From the NCBI RefSeq assembly GCF_034190915.1, contig NW_026947485.1, positions 30,083,519-30,147,518 of the forward strand: a stretch of DNA of 64,000 nt, read 5' to 3'. A program made the translations under genes and the position numbers. This DNA comes from Cavia porcellus. Taxonomy: Eukaryota > Chordata > Mammalia > Rodentia > Caviidae. Shown piece after piece: positions 34,746-47,464 of the stretch. Below the pieces are notes generated by a model. That model was not told the origin of the DNA, searched no databases, and worked only from the letters and a program-made list of their open reading frames with translations. Numbering within the stretch: the first letter of the stretch is position 1; each line of letters begins with the position of its first letter.

Positions 34746-34978
34746 GGTGATCACCAGCTGGGCTTACTTTCCTCTCTGTCCAAACAAAGACAGGAAAGGG
34801 AACAAGCGCCCAAGCGGGAAGATCTGTGTCCATGGCTCTGCTCGAGGACCTGACTTTCTCTGAGAAACGGGGAAATAGCAATCATTTCTCTCTTGTGTGT
34901 TTTCTATGTAATGCACTTCAGCTTTCTCTCAACTTCTAATCTTCAGAAGTGAGCACATAAAGATACCACAGTCTGAAC
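34746..34978 (+). repeat. Copy B of an unidentified ~200-bp dispersed duplicate
   Basis: Partner of 32790-32996. 'tgtccaaacaaagacagg' is identical, and later blocks ('ttttctatgtaatgcacttc' against 'ttttctacataaagcatttc') align with few gaps. Confidence 0.6.
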
Positions 34979-34989
34979 TGGGCATGGTG

Positions 34990-37585
34990 TAAAAATGCCC
35001 TTTCAAATGTCAGCAAATCATGGCATGAAAACGCAGGGGGGCTACCACTACAGTATTTTCATCTCAGGTTTTATGGAGCCAACAGAGGTAGATGGCTGTG
35101 TTCCTTTAGTACTTGAAGAATAATTTCCACCTACCCCAGGCCTGAGCCAAGTGCAAACACTTGCCTAGAAAGCCAACTTAGCTGACAGCCTCCCTAAAGG
35201 GCAGAGGCTCAATCCCAATGGTGAAACAACTTCTTAGCAGTCCAAGAAGCCATGAGAGACCTGACAGCTCCGCACAGCAAATTCCTTGCCAGAGGTGCTC
35301 CAGCACTGCTTTGGGGTCCTCTCTACCCTGCCCCAACAGTGTCCCTGCCTTTACCACCAAGACCAGTGGGGTGTGGGATGTCTTATCACACCTGTTCTTC
35401 ACTCTGATGGCTTCAGATCATCTTTCCTGCTAAGCGCCCAGTCACTGTCTACCATGGAGTAACTGCAGAAACTTCTACTCAAAAAGGCAATTAGAAAGCT
35501 CATTTCTGCCTCCTGGCTGTTGGAGCTCTAGTGAGGGCGTGCGTAGTGTTTGTTCTGGGGATGGTGGGTCTGGGAGTGTCCCAGGACCCACAGGCCCATT
35601 AGGAACTGTGCAGCTGTGGTGAGATGGTGTCTCATAAATAAAGAACTACAAATAGTATGACCGTGAAAACTGCTCTCAGTATTTTGCAGTGGCTGGAGTG
35701 TGACAGGGTTGAGCTCTAGAGTGAGAATCAGGAAGCTTAGAGATTTGACCCAATTTAACCTACACTTGTATGAGGAGTAAGCCTGGACCACTAGCTAGCT
35801 TTCACATTTTTTGACTGTGATCTAGGGAAAATACACATTTAGCATAATTCAAAAAATACATGTTTTACCACACTTCAGAAAACATCCACTCCTGAAACAA
35901 AATTCCCCAAGCCAATTCTTACTCCTACTAAGATTTTAAGCGCTGGATTTTCGGTTTCTTTTTCCTTTTAAAAATTGTGGTCACAAATCACAAATTAATT
36001 TCATAGCCTACCAGAGATATAACTTCAATTTGAAAACAGTAACCAAGATGCCCTCTATGTAGAATTTTGGTTGTATAATTCTTATCTGTAAAGAGCTGAT
36101 GCTATCTTATTACATACTGTTTTTCCTTCTCCCCATCCCTTGGAAGGAATTTGGGGCAGCAACGGACTGTAAATTCAAGGACTTTAAGGGAACACCTGTA
36201 CCCAAAGCCATGGCATCACCTGCCCTTGCCCTAAGATTCTCACTTCTAGGGGAGTCACTCTCTGGTCTCCCACAGCATCACTATAGAAAGCAGAGGAGAG
36301 TGGAGGTGGACTCCTCCATCCAAGCTACTAGAACCCTATCCTTTTTAGGCAGCAAGATCTAAAATGGTTTGAAGCTTCTCTAGTCTTAAGAAATTAATTT
36401 TTTTATTACCAGTCTTTGTTACTCTTCCATTCTTTTGAATGTTCTGAAAAAAATTTGAGCTGAATGCACAAAAGACCACGAAGCTGGACAGAATGTTGAG
36501 CAATACTGCTTCTTTGACACTGCATAAGCTGAAGCCACTCAGAGTACCTGTCAGACAAGCACTTCTAGAACACTGAAGTCAGTGATCCTTTAATGTCCAT
36601 TGCATACTCAGTAAGATACGCACTTTGTTTTCTTTATAACCAGGATAATTGCACACTGACTTTGATCTCGTAAACCAAGTCAGTAGGTAAGTACATTCTA
36701 GAGTATCTGATTTGCCTCATGTATGGTAATCATTCTTCATCTGATCAGGCATCAGCTCTCCCTTGAGAGATTCCAATGGATCATGCTATCTGTTGTTATA
36801 CATTTCATGAACATCAGGGCCTGGCTCAGGGAACAGGATAAAGTCAAGCAAACTGGCCCACATGAGAATTAAACTCATGACTTCATACTTATTAACACTG
36901 TACTCTGGTCACCTGAGCTAACTTTGAGTCATGGAGCTCCAGCTGGCGGGCACTGTGACTTATTACCAGACTGCAGAGAACTGGTATGCAGACCTGCCTC
37001 TGTTTAGTATCATCCTCTATAAATGAGAAGAATCATTAGCAAATATTAATTGGGCACTGTGGTTTATTAGGTTAATAAATTCAGAACACTTTCCAGACAA
37101 GAACTTGGCATCATTTGGAAGGAAAATGACGAGTCATCATTTTCTGAGAGTGGACAAAAGAGGCAAATGCACTGAGGAAACATCCATTCACTCGTTAGCC
37201 CTGTCACTGTTCCAGAGAATACCATTAAATAACAGAAAACACAGACAAAGTAAACAGACATTCTAGGAGGTCGTGCAGTGCTATTTTAAGAGGCTAAGCT
37301 ACCTCAAAGATGAAGCTACTTTCAAGTTTATATATAGTATTACTCATTCTCCAGTTTACCCTTTTTGCTTGACAGAATTCAAATGAATTCAAGTGTTCAT
37401 CAGTGTGCCACACTTATAGCTTTAGCTACCAATCTCTTCATGACAAAGGACAAATTTTCTAGACTTGGTAAACCTTTTATGATGATGCTAGGAAATAAAT
37501 CTTTGTTGAGATACAAAACAGAGAGGAAAAAAAATCTTTTCAGAGTATTTGCTACTTATTCACTTTAGGAAACAAGGACTAGTGA
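34990..37585. other. Intron 3 segment without recognised repeat
   Basis: About 2.6 kb of ordinary, mostly AT-leaning single-copy sequence with no SINE or LINE ends visible and no credible exon. Confidence 0.4.
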
Positions 37586-37588
37586 TTA

Positions 37589-37923
37589 CTGTCATTCCTG
37601 TGTCCACAGAGAACTGATTCCAGACACTTCCTCCACAGACACCGAAACCTGCAGATGCTCAAGTTTCTTGTATAAAATGTCATAATATATGTGTCTAACC
37701 AATACCCATTCTCCTATATATTTTAAATCATCTCTAAGTTACTCCTAACACACAACAGTGTAAATACTCTAAATGGTTGCTGCTGGACTACAATGTTTAG
37801 GGAATGATGACAAGAAAAAGTCTGCCCATGTTCAGTACAGATGCAACATTTTTTTCACAAATATCTTTGATTTGTAGTTGGTTGATTGTATGGCTACAGA
37901 GCTCAAAGACATCGAGGGCTGCT
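37589..37923 (-). mobile_element. Tigger-type MITE (MER2-like)
   Basis: The + strand follows the antisense MER2 order: 'gaaacctgcagatgctcaag', 'ataaaatgtcataatat', 'tctctaagttactcct', 'gttcagtacagatgcaac' and an end at 'catcgagggctgct'. Flanking TA dinucleotides fit a mariner/Tigger target site. No transposase remains. Confidence 0.75.
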
Positions 37924-38009
37924 TATATTTATGTATGTGTTAATATATTCTACTAAACTTTTTGTGTGTTCAGTATACAAGTCAGATATTATCATTACTC
38001 CAGGAAAGC

Positions 38010-38465
38010 TTTTCTTAAGTGACAGTTTCTAGTATTTTTGGTTTCCTTTCTTTGCTTTTGTTAGTGAATACTATTAGCATATATTTTATTATGTACATAA
38101 TATGTACCCTAAGATACTCCACCAGAGCCTCTCTTCCCGTTACTCTTTCCCTCTCCTCCTGCACTGCCCACTCTCTCCTCTCTAGCAGTCTCCCTTTAAC
38201 TTTCCTGTAGCTGCCCCCTGCACCCAGATTCCACACATGAGACAAAATATATGATTCTTGTCTTTTTGAGTTTGGCTTATTTCACTTAATATGATGATCT
38301 CCAATTCCATCCGTTTTCCTACACAGAACATGATTTCATTTTTCCTTTTTGTTAAATAATATTCCATTGCGTATGTATACCTCACATTTCCTTTATGTAG
38401 TTATCCCTGATGGGTATCTATACTGATTCCATAGCTTGGTTATTGTGAGTTGTGCTCTGAATTTA
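38010..38465 (-). mobile_element. Old LINE-1 3' fragment, minus strand
   Basis: 'tatttcacttaatatgatga', 'ttccattgcgtatgtatacc' and 'gggtatctatactgattcca' are antisense signatures of L1 3' ends. The minus strand encodes 'AMEYYLTKRKNEI' and 'ILSEISQTQKD', close to the conserved C-terminus region of L1 ORF2. Confidence 0.8.
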
Positions 38466-39214
38466 CTATTTATTTGCCAAGTACGTTGTATTAGCAAACA
38501 TATGTTATGTTTCTGATGAATAGTACATAGTTATTTCAGAAATATTATCACCTCTTCGATTAAAAAACTCTCAATTTTTATATTTTTATGATTTTCATTT
38601 CTGAGAATGGCTTATGCATGTCTCAGGAAGAAATCAATCCTCCTCCAGGTGTCGCTGTGCTGCCTACAGTGGGTGGTAGGGGCCTGTGTAGCCCAGCACA
38701 ACCAAGATCCCCACCAGCCCACACACAGCTGAGCTGGGACGTTTTAATTTTATGCTTTTGAATGGAATTATTTGTCAAGTTCTGTTATTTTTAAGATGAT
38801 AATTTTTGTTTATGCATAACATAGCATATTCTAAATTTACACACCAATGTTCTGGAAACCAAGTGGCTTTTAATTACACATTTTTCTTGAAGACTACTTA
38901 TTCCCTTCACATGACAGTGAAATACAATTCATAGCATTTAAACACTCGACAAAAATTAACTTACATAAATTTTAGGGAGACTGTCTATACAATAATGATC
39001 TACAACTCCATGTAATATTAAAAAGTAACTATTTAAGATGATGAGATAAGATACAGGGTCATGATCATGTCTGAAAAATATTATCCTGAATTACCTGCCC
39101 ACCATCAGTCCCTGTAACTATTAGCATAGCTACTAGCATAGTTTTCCACCCTGCATTCTAGATTGATGCCACCACTATGCTCAAGTCAAACCTTGCAAAG
39201 AGAATCTCTTGTCT

Positions 39215-39337
39215 TTCTCTGACAGGGTCTCACTATGTTGTCCATGCTGGCCTCTATCTCTTGGGCTCAAGTGAACCTCTGGCCTCAATCTCCCAAGTAG
39301 CTGGGCTGACAGACACACATCACCATGCCCAGACAGC
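39215..39337 (-). mobile_element. B1 SINE
   Basis: 'gacagggtctcactatgttg' ... 'ctcccaagtagctgggctga' ... 'atcaccatgcccaga'. Antisense, with typical B1 order. Confidence 0.8.
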
Positions 39338-39640
39338 TGATGAGAACTGCAACGACACAGATTATTCTAGAGACTCAAACTGTATCACACAGAAAGCACC
39401 ATTTTCACTATTTGGTAGAACAGAAATCTGGTTTACTCTTAACTTTTCTTGTTATTTGAAAAATGAGGTAATGCTGAAAGATGCATCTATTCGCAAGGAC
39501 ACAGATCTAAGTTGACAGACAGTGACAGAGACTGACTGGCAACTTTATCCAAAATTATTCTGTTTCCCTGAGAATGATTTGTCCTGGGGCCCATAATCAT
39601 TTAGCATAACTCAGCTGCCATTTTTTAAAAAAAAATTTAA

Positions 39641-39707
39641 TAATTGGGGTATTAAGACAGAAAACGTATTTATTAATTGGGGTATTATGACAGAAAACCG
39701 CACACTG
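39641..39707 (+). repeat. 33-bp direct duplication
   Basis: 'taattggggtatta-gacagaaaac' occurs at 39641 and again at 39674 with one mismatch, giving a two-copy tandem of period 33. Confidence 0.85.
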
Positions 39708-40079
39708 TGGCACCAAGAAATGTCAAATTCATAGAGTCGCCCCCCCCACTGACTTCAGTTTCTCACGGTTGATTTTACATATGTGCTTTTCTGTCAGAAT
39801 TGGCTCAGTTTAAAAAAAATACTTATTTGGCTCAGTGGAATATTAAATACATATTTGATCTGATAAGATCAACCCGACTTATTAATGAACATAAGTCAAT
39901 GGGACTACCCAGTTTTCTGAAGAGGAACCATGTACGTTTGCTAGCAAGGTGCTAAAAGAGCACAACCAGAAACCTTTTCCTTCCTGGCACCAGAAAGACT
40001 CCAGCAACCTAAGTCCCTCCTTTCCTTTTCAGTGCATTCCAAGAAGTCTGCACAAAGTCCTGGGATGGGAGCAGTGAGG

Positions 40080-40320
40080 TTTTCTGTACTTCAATTGTCT
40101 TTTTAGCAGAACTAAGTTAGCTTAGTGAAAGCGTTACCATTTTTCTGCAGATTCTTTCTTTAACACTGTGAAGCTGGGTGTGCGCGGAGATCATTTTATC
40201 GTTTAAACAGGTTCCACATGGAAAAGACATTAAAATTAAGTTTGCTGCCGTGATACCCACAAAGATTAAAGGGTGTCTCTGATTTTAATGTGCTGTGTTT
40301 TAGACAGTTGGGCTGAGGGT
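40080..40320. other. Candidate conserved noncoding block
   Basis: Repeat-free, with a TCF/LEF-like 'acaaagattaaaggg', a HOX-like 'cattttatcgttta' and other TAAT cores. No coding potential. Suggested by motif clustering only. Confidence 0.3.
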
Positions 40321-41119
40321 AGGGGAAAGGGTTGTTTAGAAACACACACAGTTGTCAGGTCTGAGTGTTCATCAGGTGTTAAATCTCCTCTACGTCACAT
40401 CAGAGGTGTGTAGGAGCACTGAGCATGTGTTTGTTTGCTCATGTTTTCAGTAGAATTCACTTTATTTCCTAGACTTCCAATCCAGCCTCGTATTTCTGCT
40501 TTGGCACTTGGTTCCAAAGGAAAATTACTGGGAAGTGTGCAGTGATGGTTGCTGGCATACGAGTAGACTCTGGACTTTCGCTTAAAAAGATGGCATTAAC
40601 CCTAAGCCTAATTTTGTCTTGTGATCTTTCTGGATATCTTTTTGGCTGGTACACAGATTTTTGGTGGAAAAAAGAAAGGCTGTCTCGGATCTAAGGTCAA
40701 AGGCTTGACTACATTTCCAGTACTGGGTGAAATATGGCTAGAAAGACCTTCAGGATTTCTAGTGAGAATTCTTAACAGTGTGAGGTACAGTAGAAGAAAT
40801 AAAGAGAAACAAGAGAGACAAAGAAAAACTGTAATTTTAAAGTTGCACTTTTAAGAAAACTGCAACTTTAGGATGTAAGGTTGGTCAGGGATGTTCATAT
40901 CAGTCCTCCATATTTTGACTCCCTAAGCCTGTTTCTACTTTCTAGATTTATGTATGGCTTCACTCTTTTCTTCTAGGCTATCACTCAAACCCCTTAAAGA
41001 TATTATAAATCTATAAATTAACTCAGTTCATAAAGTAACGGGCAGGAACTTCAACTTAAGATGAAGAAACAGATAAAAGTGTTTAAAGATTGTTTTTAAG
41101 CAAAATCTCTTAGATCAAG

Positions 41120-41232
41120 TTTGGTGTGGTGGCACATGTCTGTAATTTCAGCGCGTGAGCGCTGAGGCAGGAGGATCACCTCGAGTTTGAGGTCAGTTTG
41201 GGGTACACAGCAAATCTCTGTCTCAAAAATGA
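41120..41232 (+). mobile_element. B1 SINE
   Basis: 'tttggtgtggtggcacatgt' ... 'gctgaggcaggaggatcacc' ... 'caaatctctgtctcaaaaat'. Sense orientation. Confidence 0.85.
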
Positions 41233-41457
41233 AAACAAACAAACGAAAAACCCTCAACAACACCTTACATCACTAATGCTACAGAATACTTTCAAGAGCA
41301 CATGTATATAACCACGCCCAGAATACAGGGTGCCACGCTCTGGAGGGTCTATATTCTATTTTCTCTGGGTGCATACTTCTTTAACTTTACGTATTAACAT
41401 CCATCATATGTCTCACTGATGCATCCTGAAATTCTTTTTCTGTGAAGAAAGTCAATA

Positions 41458-41562
41458 ATTGCTGGGGGTTTAGCTCAGCGGGGTAAGTGCCTGCTTGGCA
41501 AATGTGAGGTTGTGAGTTTGATCCCCAGCACCAAAAAACAAAAAACAAAAAACAAGAAAGAA
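41458..41562 (+). mobile_element. ID-family SINE
   Basis: 'gctgggggtttagctcagcg' ... 'gtaagtgcctgcttggcaaa' ... 'gagtttgatccccagcacc' with an AAAAAC-rich tail. Confidence 0.9.
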
Positions 41563-42399
41563 AGACAGCCAAGAATCAACTCAGGTAAGCTGAGTTAAGA
41601 TCCTTATCTCTTTTTGGGGGGAACTCCTCAGATCCTACCCAATGGCAAGTGGAAATACTTTTATTGGTTTTGTTTAAGCAATAATACAGTTAATAGCTGA
41701 GATAAAATTTAGGTAACAATGGTTAAGTATAGTAGCATTAATTTGCATGAACATTAATACAAAAACATTATTAAAATGGTAGACTGCAAAAATACCTTAT
41801 TAAAGGTTAAGCTATCAACACCCTCTGTCACTGCAGAGATTCAGTCTGAGGATGATTTTCCCAGAGAGGCTGCCTGTCCTAGGTCTGGAGCTCTCTTAGT
41901 TTCAGAGGATATGCCTCACACAGCTTGAAACCTGGAAATTAGACGAGTTTTTTTCCTTCTAAAATTCTCAATATAACAAGGTGTTCTTTATCTCATATGA
42001 AGCAAAACATTTTGGGTACTGGAAGATTTAGGTGCTATAGTAGTCTACGAAACACTTTTAGTCACTAAACAATTCTTAATTGTGTCAAAAGACAGTTTGG
42101 CAACTAGCTCTTACCTTTTTAAAGATCCCTTTCCCCTATAATATATATTTGCTTTATTTGTCCATGATTCTATTTCCTTACTGCTCCTTGGCTAACAAAA
42201 CTGGAGATAATGGATTCTGCTTACTGTCTTTCTTCAATGGAGAGGAAATTCCTGAGATTTTCATACTCAAACTACTGTATACATTTCTTTCCTTTGTTTC
42301 TACATGGATTGTTTATGGCAGAGGAAATGCTACTTGCTAGTTTAAGGAGTGGAAACTGCAGCCTCCTGTTGCTAATTTCTGCTTGGGGCATCATCTTTT

Positions 42400-42770
42400 A
42401 TTTATTTATTTTTAATCTAAGGTAAAATTTATCTCTGGTGAAATGCACAGCTTGTAAGTGTATACTTGGGTGCATCTGACCAATGTATATATTTGTACAA
42501 TCAACATGCAGTCAGTATGTAAGTTATATCCATCAGCTCAGAAGTTCCTCTTGTCTGTGGCTCTCCCCACTTCCAAGTTAACTACTGATCTGATTTCTAT
42601 CACCCTAGATGGTGTGTTTCATATTCTGTATCACAATTGGTTTATCTACTTACCTGAGGATAGACTGCTTCCTGCTTTGGGACTGTTGTGAATAACACTG
42701 CTATGTACCTCTTCCACCTGTTTATTTTATGGACATACATTTTCACTTCAGTTGGGTAGATAGAGAGAAA
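42400..42770 (-). mobile_element. Probable old LINE-1 fragment
   Basis: 'tgcatctgaccaatgtatat', 'ttgtgaataacactgctatg' and 'acatacattttcacttcagt' with 'ttgggtagat' recall the antisense 3' region of mammalian L1M families. Diverged, ends uncertain. Confidence 0.5.
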
Positions 42771-42952
42771 CTTCCAGATCAACACTGCTCAATTTGTAGC
42801 CCTGAAGAAGCTATGTGACCTCTGTCGGTCTTACTCCCTCAGTTGGGTGGAGGGACAATGACATTTGCTGTCTCTTTCTGGATACACTTTATGTGGCCAT
42901 ATGACTTTGACATAAATCTCATCACTGAGATGCTCCGGTCTTCCATATCTTT

Positions 42953-43044
42953 TTTTTTTTTTTTAATCAGTACTGGGGATCGAACTCACGACCGCCTGCT
43001 TGCAAGACAGGTGCTTATGCCGCTGAGCTAAATCCCCAGGCCTT
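42953..43044 (-). mobile_element. ID-family SINE with target-site duplication
   Basis: Poly-T then 'agtactggggatcgaactca' ... 'gcaagacaggtgcttatgc' ... 'gctgagctaaatccccag'. Flanks GGTCTTCCATATCTTT (42937) and GGTCTTCCACATCTTT (43045) differ at one base. Confidence 0.92.
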
Positions 43045-43499
43045 GGTCTTCCACATCTTTAAGACTATCTGGATGTACTGGGATTGTAAAGTGGGTGGGG
43101 GCAAAAGTCCCCTCCTCTTTTTTAAAATTTATTTATTATTTTTGTTTTTAAGTGCCCTCCTCTTGACTGCAGTAGTGGCTGGGTCTAGTGGTCACATCCT
43201 TCAACAACAGGAGAAAGAGCTAGTGAGCGAGTGCACCTGCTAGAGACACCCAACGTTCCCTTTCTTAGTGCTTTGACTTTCCACAGTTCGGAGGCTACTG
43301 CTACCATTACCAAAGCAACAAAAGAGGATATAGAAATCATTAACCAGCTAAATTTGTACCTCTACCATCCCTGGTTATAAAATGGTTACATGAAATTCTC
43401 CTAAATTAAAAAGTGTCATTTTTCTCATTTTAAAATGAAGTAAAAAAAATGTTGAGTTGTAAGAATTCTTTCTATATTCTAGTTAGGAGACCTTTTGTG

Positions 43500-43680
43500 T
43501 ACACTGTATATGCGTGTATGCAGTACTAGGGCTTGAACCCGGGGAGCACTAAGCTAATATCCCCAGTCTTTTCTATTTTATTTTGAGATAAGGTCTTGCT
43601 AAGTATCCCAGGCTGGTTTGATCTTGCATTTATCTTCCCTTACCCTCTGGAGAAGCTAGGACTGTGGGAGGGCGCCTACA
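43500..43680 (-). mobile_element. B1-dID composite SINE
   Basis: Antisense ID half ('cagtactagggcttgaaccc' ... 'gctaatatccccagtc') followed by antisense B1 half ('tttgagataaggtcttgcta' ... 'gaagctaggactgtggga'). Diverged. Confidence 0.65.
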
Positions 43681-44282
43681 TACTCAGCTTATGGTAAAAT
43701 CTGTATCAGATACATGCATGGTTTACAAGCTTTCTGTTGTTTATCTTCTTAGTTTTTTGACAGTGTACTTGAAAGCACAAATATTACAAATTTTGATTAA
43801 GTTCCAATTGTATTTTTCTTGGGTCACAGAGTTTAGATACAGCATCTGCATCTATTCTGACAAGAGTCTGGCCGTCTTTCCCTGGAAATCATACCCATGC
43901 CCAGAGTAGGTCATTAGCAGACACCACCTGCACTGTACATTCCAGGAATCAGCCTCTCTGAGGTTAGTACAGACCGAAAACAAACATGCATAAGCAGTCA
44001 TGGCCGGGCGGCTGAAACACTGTCTGCCCTAGAGCGCAGGAGTCAGTTCAGAGAAAAAAAGTCTCCTTTGTTTTGAGGGTGCTGCAAAGCGGCTGTAAGA
44101 AGCCCTAAGCAACCTGCCGGCAGCCGCTATGTCCTCCTCCTTCAGGCAGTGGTCCTCAACACAGGGGCTCATTTACTGGTACAGGTGTCTGGAATCAGAG
44201 GGGCCTGAGAAGCGGGTGTCCTTTCCCAACTGGCCATTAAAGTACACGCGGTGTTTACACAGCGCTGGCTCAAGTCCAGTCC

Positions 44283-44405
44283 TCCTTTCATTAATCCTTA
44301 TGATGAGGAAGCTATTTTCTTCATTGTAAAATAAGGAAACTGAGGCTTGGAAAGATTTAAGACCATCTATCTCTCAAGCAGAACTGAGATTTGAATACAG
44401 ATTCC
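44283..44405 (-). mobile_element. MIR SINE relic
   Basis: 'taatccttatgatgaggaag' and 'aaaataaggaaactgaggct' fit antisense MIR, followed by 'gagatttgaatacagattcc'. Confidence 0.65.
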
Positions 44406-44977
44406 CCATATCTCAGGGATTCTCACTCACCACTTTGCCTTGGCTCACCCAGTTCTAGATCACTTAGAATGCTCAAGATTTACATATGACCTTTAGCCAG
44501 CATATCTAGGTTTGTTCACTTGTTCCCTATGCTGATAATCCTACAAAGATCATAGGCTGTCAAATTGCCCAAATCACTTCCTCGCTAATCTCACATTATT
44601 CCAACTCCTTTGGAATTTACATGTGCCGTACAATTATCCAAAACATTCCACCGAAGTGGCTTATGACTGCACTAAAGCAGGAGAGACAGAGCAACTCTCA
44701 GTGTACCTCCATCTGTCTTTACTAACCACATGTGTGCTGCACTGTTTCCTGTGTTTAGCCTGCTTCTACTAAGAGATGTAAGTTTTAACTCATGAGAGCT
44801 GTGCTTTATGTTTTTCTGTAACCCTGATACCTGGCGCGGTACCTTGTAACAAATTTTATGTTCAAAAAATTTTGTCCAGTGGAAAGAACCTGGTGCTGGG
44901 TTAAACAATGGCTGCTTCACTGGGGCACATCTGAAATCGGGTGAGGGCTTTATGTCAGCCTCAACTTTTTTCTTTTT

Positions 44978-45058
44978 TTACCTGTACCAGGGATCAAACT
45001 CATGACGGCCCACTTACAAGGCAGGCACTTACGCCACTGAGCTAAATTCCCAGCCACA
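44978..45058 (-). mobile_element. ID-family SINE
   Basis: 'accagggatcaaactcatga' ... 'caaggcaggcacttacgcc' ... 'tgagctaaattcccagcc'. Antisense. Flanks share 'caactt'. Confidence 0.9.
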
Positions 45059-45383
45059 ACTTCTTTGTTTTAAAAGTGGGTTAATCATGCTTGCCCTGCC
45101 CCATTCAGTGTTAACAATGATAAAACGACATGATGAAGGAGAATGTTTTTATGTGCCATCAGAACATTGTTACAGATCACCATTTAGTTGATTATTCATG
45201 TAAGAAAAGCTTTGTTTGGGAAGGTTTCTTAGAAGTGGTATAAAGCAGTTGTATAGAATGACTGAAACACTATTTCATTGTTGTCATCTTCACTCCACTA
45301 ATGCTTTGAGTAGCAAGTAGAGGTTAAAGATAAGTAGCCGAAGACTATGAGGAAGCAGAAATGGTCAAAAAAGTAAAGACCAG

Positions 45384-46250
45384 CATTTGAGAAATGCAAA
45401 TTAAAACAGCACTGAGATTTCATCTTACTCCGGACAGAACGGCTGCCATCAAGAAATCAACTGATAAAACGAATGTTGGTGAGCTGCGGGGAAAAGGAAC
45501 ACTGCTCCACTGTTGGTGGGAGGGTAGACTGGTGCAACCACTGTGGAAATCAGCATGGAGATTCCTCAGAAGACTAGGATTAGAAGTTCCATTCAACCCA
45601 GCTATTCCCCTCCTGGGTATTTTCCCAGAAAAACTGAAAAGGTCATTTTATCACAGTGATATACGTGCACCCATGTTCATGGCAGCACAATTTGTAATAG
45701 CTAAATCTTGGAAACAACCAAGACGCCCATCAACCGCAGAGTAGATGAAAAAGATGTGGTATTTTAATACAATGGAATATTACTCAGCTATAAAAAGGAT
45801 GATCTTGTGGCCTTCATAGACAAATGGAGACAACTTGAGGCTATCCTCATTAGTGAAATAAATAAGAGTCATACTTATTTACAAATATTACATTGTGTCT
45901 CTAGTGTAAAAAGTAATAAGAAATGAAGGAGTAATAAAATCCGAAATATGTAATTGCTATTATAAAAAAGAGAGAAAAGAAAGTGCTCTAGAGGATATAA
46001 CTGCATGTATGTTTAAGTGTATAGGATTGATAACCATATTACTAAGTTTTTGTTGGAGGTTGAACAGAACTATTTGGAGTCTCGCTGTTTGAATGTCCAC
46101 TTTGTATGCTTTACTTTTGTAACCTGAACCACTATTTCTAAAAGGACAATATGTAATTATCAACTAGTGATTTCTTACTATTTATTTTTTTGAAATTATG
46201 TATTATTTCTACCATTTTTTTAAATAAAAAAAAAATCAACCTCTAAAAAA
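45384..46250 (+). mobile_element. 5'-truncated LINE-1 insertion with target-site duplication
   Basis: It encodes the C-terminal ~116 residues of L1 ORF2 in one open frame (start ~45394, with the typical 'NPAIPLLGIFP' and 'MFMAAQFVIAKSW'), then a stop, an L1 3'UTR and a poly(A) run. Identical 17-base flanks (AAAAAAGTAAAGACCAG) lie at 45367-45383 and 46251-46267. This is classic target-primed reverse transcription. It lacks ORF1 and the endonuclease and reverse-transcriptase domains, so it cannot move. Confidence 0.93.
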
Positions 46251-46920
46251 AAAAAAGTAAAGACCAGGACAGTCAGGCAACAGGACAGTTTCAGTAGTCA
46301 GTCCAAACTGCAGGGGAGAGGATAGGGACTGTAACAAAGTAAAAAATCTTTTGCAGCAACTTAATATAATTTTGCTTAGATAATGGAGCATGAGATTTTG
46401 TTATTCACCAGTTACAAAACAGGGCATTTCTGTGAAAAAAGAAAGATTAAGCAGAGTGTTTTCTCAGTAGGAAGATTTCGGAATGTTTCCTAAGAACTAC
46501 CTAGACATTCAGCTCTTTAGGGTAGAACCTGTTAGAAAAACCAAACTACAGCCTCAGGAATTTGTAAGTAGATTCCAAAATTCAGTCAGGCTGAATACTC
46601 TGCTTTTCTCTTCTTCTTTCCCACTATTAACCAGGAAAAGCTTCTTTTCTCTCCAGTTTTCCTTTTTTTTTGGAGTGGGTATGAGAAGGACCAGCTCAGT
46701 TAGACCTTATCTTGGTGATCTTTTTCCCATCAAGGTTTCCTGTCTTGAGTAAACCTATTTAATTTTAGTTTGCTGTCTACAAATAAAAGTTTGGGAGAAA
46801 AGTCCATTTCATCTCCATTTAGATAGAATTTTGCTTGGCATTTGGAAACTATCAGTTTTATAAGTCTGTGTTTCAGAAGAATTTTTACCTTCAAGAAAAA
46901 ATTAATACTTTTATTTTTGA

Positions 46921-46966
46921 ATTTTATATTTATTATTTATTTATTTATTTTATATTTATTTATATA
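46921..46966. repeat. TTTA-rich low-complexity repeat
   Basis: Tandem TTTA/TATTTA units in a wider AT-rich tract (46.85-47.1 kb). Confidence 0.75.
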
Positions 46967-47214
46967 AATTTTGAAATTTATATTTGCTATATGTAACTTC
47001 TGAAAAATTTAAAAATCTTTGTAATTTGAATAACTTATTATAAAATACAAAGAAATATTAAAGACACTATTGTAAGGAATATGAAGTAAAATAAAATAGT
47101 TTAGAAACTTAAATTTCACATTAATAGTCAAAACAAGAAAATAAGCATATGGCTTAATTTCCTTAGGTACATTTCTATGGTTTAATACTTGATTCTTTTC
47201 CCTGACATGGATGG

Positions 47215-47251
47215 ATATATATATATATATATTTTTTTTTTTTCTTTTTCC
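47215..47251. repeat. AT microsatellite followed by a T-tract
   Basis: An alternating AT run to 47232 followed by a poly-T stretch. No SINE head follows. Confidence 0.8.
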
Positions 47252-47464
47252 AGGAGACACTATGCAGTGCTATTAAAATCAGCAACACAGCCAGCTTTTT
47301 CCATGGCTTCTCTATCAAGATACTCATGAACATCTATGTTCATTCCCATTAGATTTATCTCTGGAGTCCAAAAAACTAGACTGCAGTGGCTTTTGCCAAA
47401 CAGTGTGGAAATATGTTAACCCAACATAGGAAGAAATTGCAACTATAGTGGTCACATTTTAAAA

